Shown here: one piece after another, positions 17,946-19,762 of the stretch
Numbering within the stretch: position 1 is the stretch's first letter
How the letters are laid out: every line of letters begins with the position of its first letter
Origin: Entrophospora sp. SA101
Lineage: Eukaryota; Glomeromycota; Glomeromycetes; Entrophosporales; Entrophosporaceae
Reading direction: 5' to 3'
Length of the DNA stretch: 19,762 nucleotides
Assembly (NCBI GenBank): GCA_958430865.1
Contig: CAUDNR010002002.1
Location: 12,584 to 32,345 of the forward strand
Program-made: the position numbers and the translations under genes
Notes under the pieces: model-generated
Told to the model about the DNA's origin: nothing
Databases searched by the model: none
What the model saw: the letters and a program-made list of their open reading frames with translations, nothing else

Positions 17946-19645
17946 CTGACTGTTGCAGAAGAAACATTTCAATATGCAATGTTTGATTACCAGGAAATTA
18001 CTAGATTAGCAGATATTGAAGCATGCATGCAACCATGAACACTTTACAGTCATTCTTACAAATTCCTTGTGTACAAAGGCTAATCTAACTATGTCGTGGC
18101 TCCAATGATACAATGATGTTGTTAAATTTTAGGGGGGGGAGTAGCCCTGGGATGTATTGAAACGGTAGAAACTGAATCAATATACTAAAACTGCATCAAT
18201 TGTCTGACACTTTCACTAATCTTTCTCGCTGTACCCAGACCAGAGGAGGCTGTTATCATGCTGGCTGAAAGTTGCCTGCAACGTTTCTAACTCTAAGGTA
18301 AGGATGGCTATGTGACCAAGTTGTATTTTGAAGAGTTGTGACATTAGGAATGCATATACATCCAGATCCATCAAAGCAACAAGAATCTGCAAATTATTTC
18401 AAGCACAGGAGGTCACAATTCAGAACAGGATTGATGGTCCTGAAATTGGAATTAGGCTCTGATGTTAAGAGAAAGGCTGTTTAATACTAACCAATTTATA
18501 ATTTTAGGTAGGGGCTGAATGGGGTTTTGCCCAATTAGTTACTTGTTATGTAGATTAAAATAGACAGCAGACACAAACTTTATTTTAGTGAGAGAACTAT
18601 AACACAAAGCAAGCATCATGCAAACACTAGCTATCAGGTGACCAATGCCCATGGTAACAGCCAAGCCTGGTCTGAGAGGAAGATAAGGAAAGTTTTGCTC
18701 AAAGCCTACCAACATTGGGCACCCTCACCTGTGAAGGAAAAATCCCATGGTTATGGGGTGTGCTAATAGCACCCGACCCACATGTTTGTGACAGGAAAAT
18801 TTAATTAAATCTGACACCTGCAAATAACATCAGATTTATCATTCATAAAGAACTACAATTGATCATTAGGTAAAATAATTTATTTTGTGAACCTAAAGAT
18901 CTGGGTAGAAACACATTATTTTTATGCGTGGCCTTGGTATTATCATTACTCAGGTGATGCAATTGTTTGTTATGCCAATTATAACATCAAATGTATTGGA
19001 TGATAATCATGAATATTTGATGGATGGAAGCATTCACATGCAAGGAAATGATTAAACAGCTAAGTCATGTTTGTTTTATTAAAAATATATAATTAATTAT
19101 ATACAATAAAAAGCTGTTATGTTTGTACATGATTTAAAATTCTTTTTGTGCTAATTTAGGGTCTCACCTTTCTTTGCTTATATATAATCTATTGATTCAC
19201 TTTTTATTGGTTGAAATGATGCCAAATTGGTAATGGGGTATCAGTAAATATCAGAATCTAATAATTCTTTAAAAAAATAATCAAGGTATTGGCATACTGA
19301 TAAGTCAATAATATTCCTAGTGTTTTATCATATAATCTAAAAGCCTATTGAAAGCACCAATATTTATCAGGCATTCTTTTAAAATCAATCCTTTTTTTAG
19401 TTAATTATTAGCTTAATTTAATAACCAATAGCTCTTTTATATTGTAATTAAGTTATTGGTTAAATATTTCTAAAGCTCTTTGTACTAAAATAATATCATA
19501 ATCCTGAGTAGTAGTTAGGGAAAATAAAGCTAATTTGTATTACCATGAATTAATATTAAGCAACAATAAATAAACGAACAAATAGCTTTTATTGTGAAAT
19601 AATTAATTTCGTACCTTTGGTGTTAATGATTGGGTCGATCTAGTC
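17946..19645. other. Intergenic, no gene seen
   Basis: A block at about 18600-18800 is clearly richer in G and C than its surroundings and contains the small hairpin GTGCTAATAGCAC. It could be an old repeat copy, but I find no ends. The remainder is AT-rich. The plus-strand stretch 17956-18039 (EETFQYAMFDYQEITRLADI) looks protein-like but is isolated. Confidence 0.4.
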
Positions 19646-19762
19646 TAGAGCTCCGAAACGGGTCGGGTTGACCCGAATGGGTCGGGTCGGGTCATGATTT
19701 AATTGACCCGGGTTTGACCCGGGTCAACATCATGTTATAATTGCCTTTAAAAGTTCAAAATT
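19646..19762. mobile_element. Probable end of a further hAT-type element, cut by the window edge
   Basis: An abrupt switch from AT-rich sequence to TAGAGCTCCGAAACGGGTCG, followed by a dense array of GGGTCGGGT / TTGACCCG motifs in both orientations up to about 19720. A TAGAG-type terminus with GGGTC-rich subterminal repeats is typical of hAT MITEs. The other end and the target duplication lie outside the window, so element type and length are unproven. Confidence 0.5.

Noticed and set aside
17956..18039. Protein-like stretch EETFQYAMFDYQEITRLADI ahead of a TGA
   Set aside because: It can be joined in phase to an ATG at 17693 only by choosing a long intron and a different frame from the better-supported chain; not enough support.
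18753..18779. Hairpin GTGCTAATAGCAC in a GC-richer block
   Set aside because: The stem is only five base pairs, with no CTRR-type end, terminal repeat or tRNA-like fold around it.

Overview
The window is AT-rich eukaryotic DNA, most likely from a fungus. The evidence is short (about 50-160 nt) GT-AG introns with GTATGT/GTAAGT-type donors, a PRP8 gene carrying inteins, and a fungal-style DUG3 gene. The very low GC, non-autonomous hAT elements and many small introns would suit an early-diverging lineage such as Glomeromycotina, but that placement is inference.

Positions 70-9041 (+) hold the 3' part of PRP8, the core scaffold protein of the spliceosome. About 1,677 extein residues can be read over 12 coding segments through to the natural stop codon. 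Three inteins interrupt the extein. Intein 1 (2307-3584, 426 aa) has a LAGLIDADG endonuclease in which both catalytic acidic positions are Ser. Intein 2 (4415-4933, 173 aa) is a mini-intein before the SGFEES motif. Intein 3 (5195-6469) retains a perfect LAGLIDADG motif and contains its own spliceosomal intron (6034-6119).

Intein 3 is damaged. A 394-bp inverted copy (5352-5745) of downstream sequence (6282-6675) replaces its block B and first endonuclease motif and brings an in-frame stop at 5405. Positions 1-69 are likewise an inverted copy of a downstream PRP8 exon (4186-4254), joined to PRP8 coding sequence. Two inverted template switches in one essential gene point either to a rearranged extra copy or allele, or to an amplification/assembly chimera.

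Positions 9064-11116 are mostly intergenic, with a degenerate repeat family and a poorly resolved minus-strand reading that looks like a membrane protein (10118-10866). Positions 11117-12935 (+) carry a complete 11-exon DUG3-like class II glutamine amidotransferase (311 aa), including an 18-nt micro-exon. Dug3 works with Dug2 to degrade glutathione; it has no evident link to PRP8.

From 12941 to the end there is no confident gene. This part is a transposon graveyard: a 124-bp hAT-type MITE with an 8-bp target duplication (14454-14577), a 626-bp hAT-type element with an 8-bp duplication and a remnant BED-finger reading frame (15561-16186), a 289-bp TA-flanked inverted-repeat element (17178-17466), and what looks like the start of another hAT-type element at the right edge (19646 onward).
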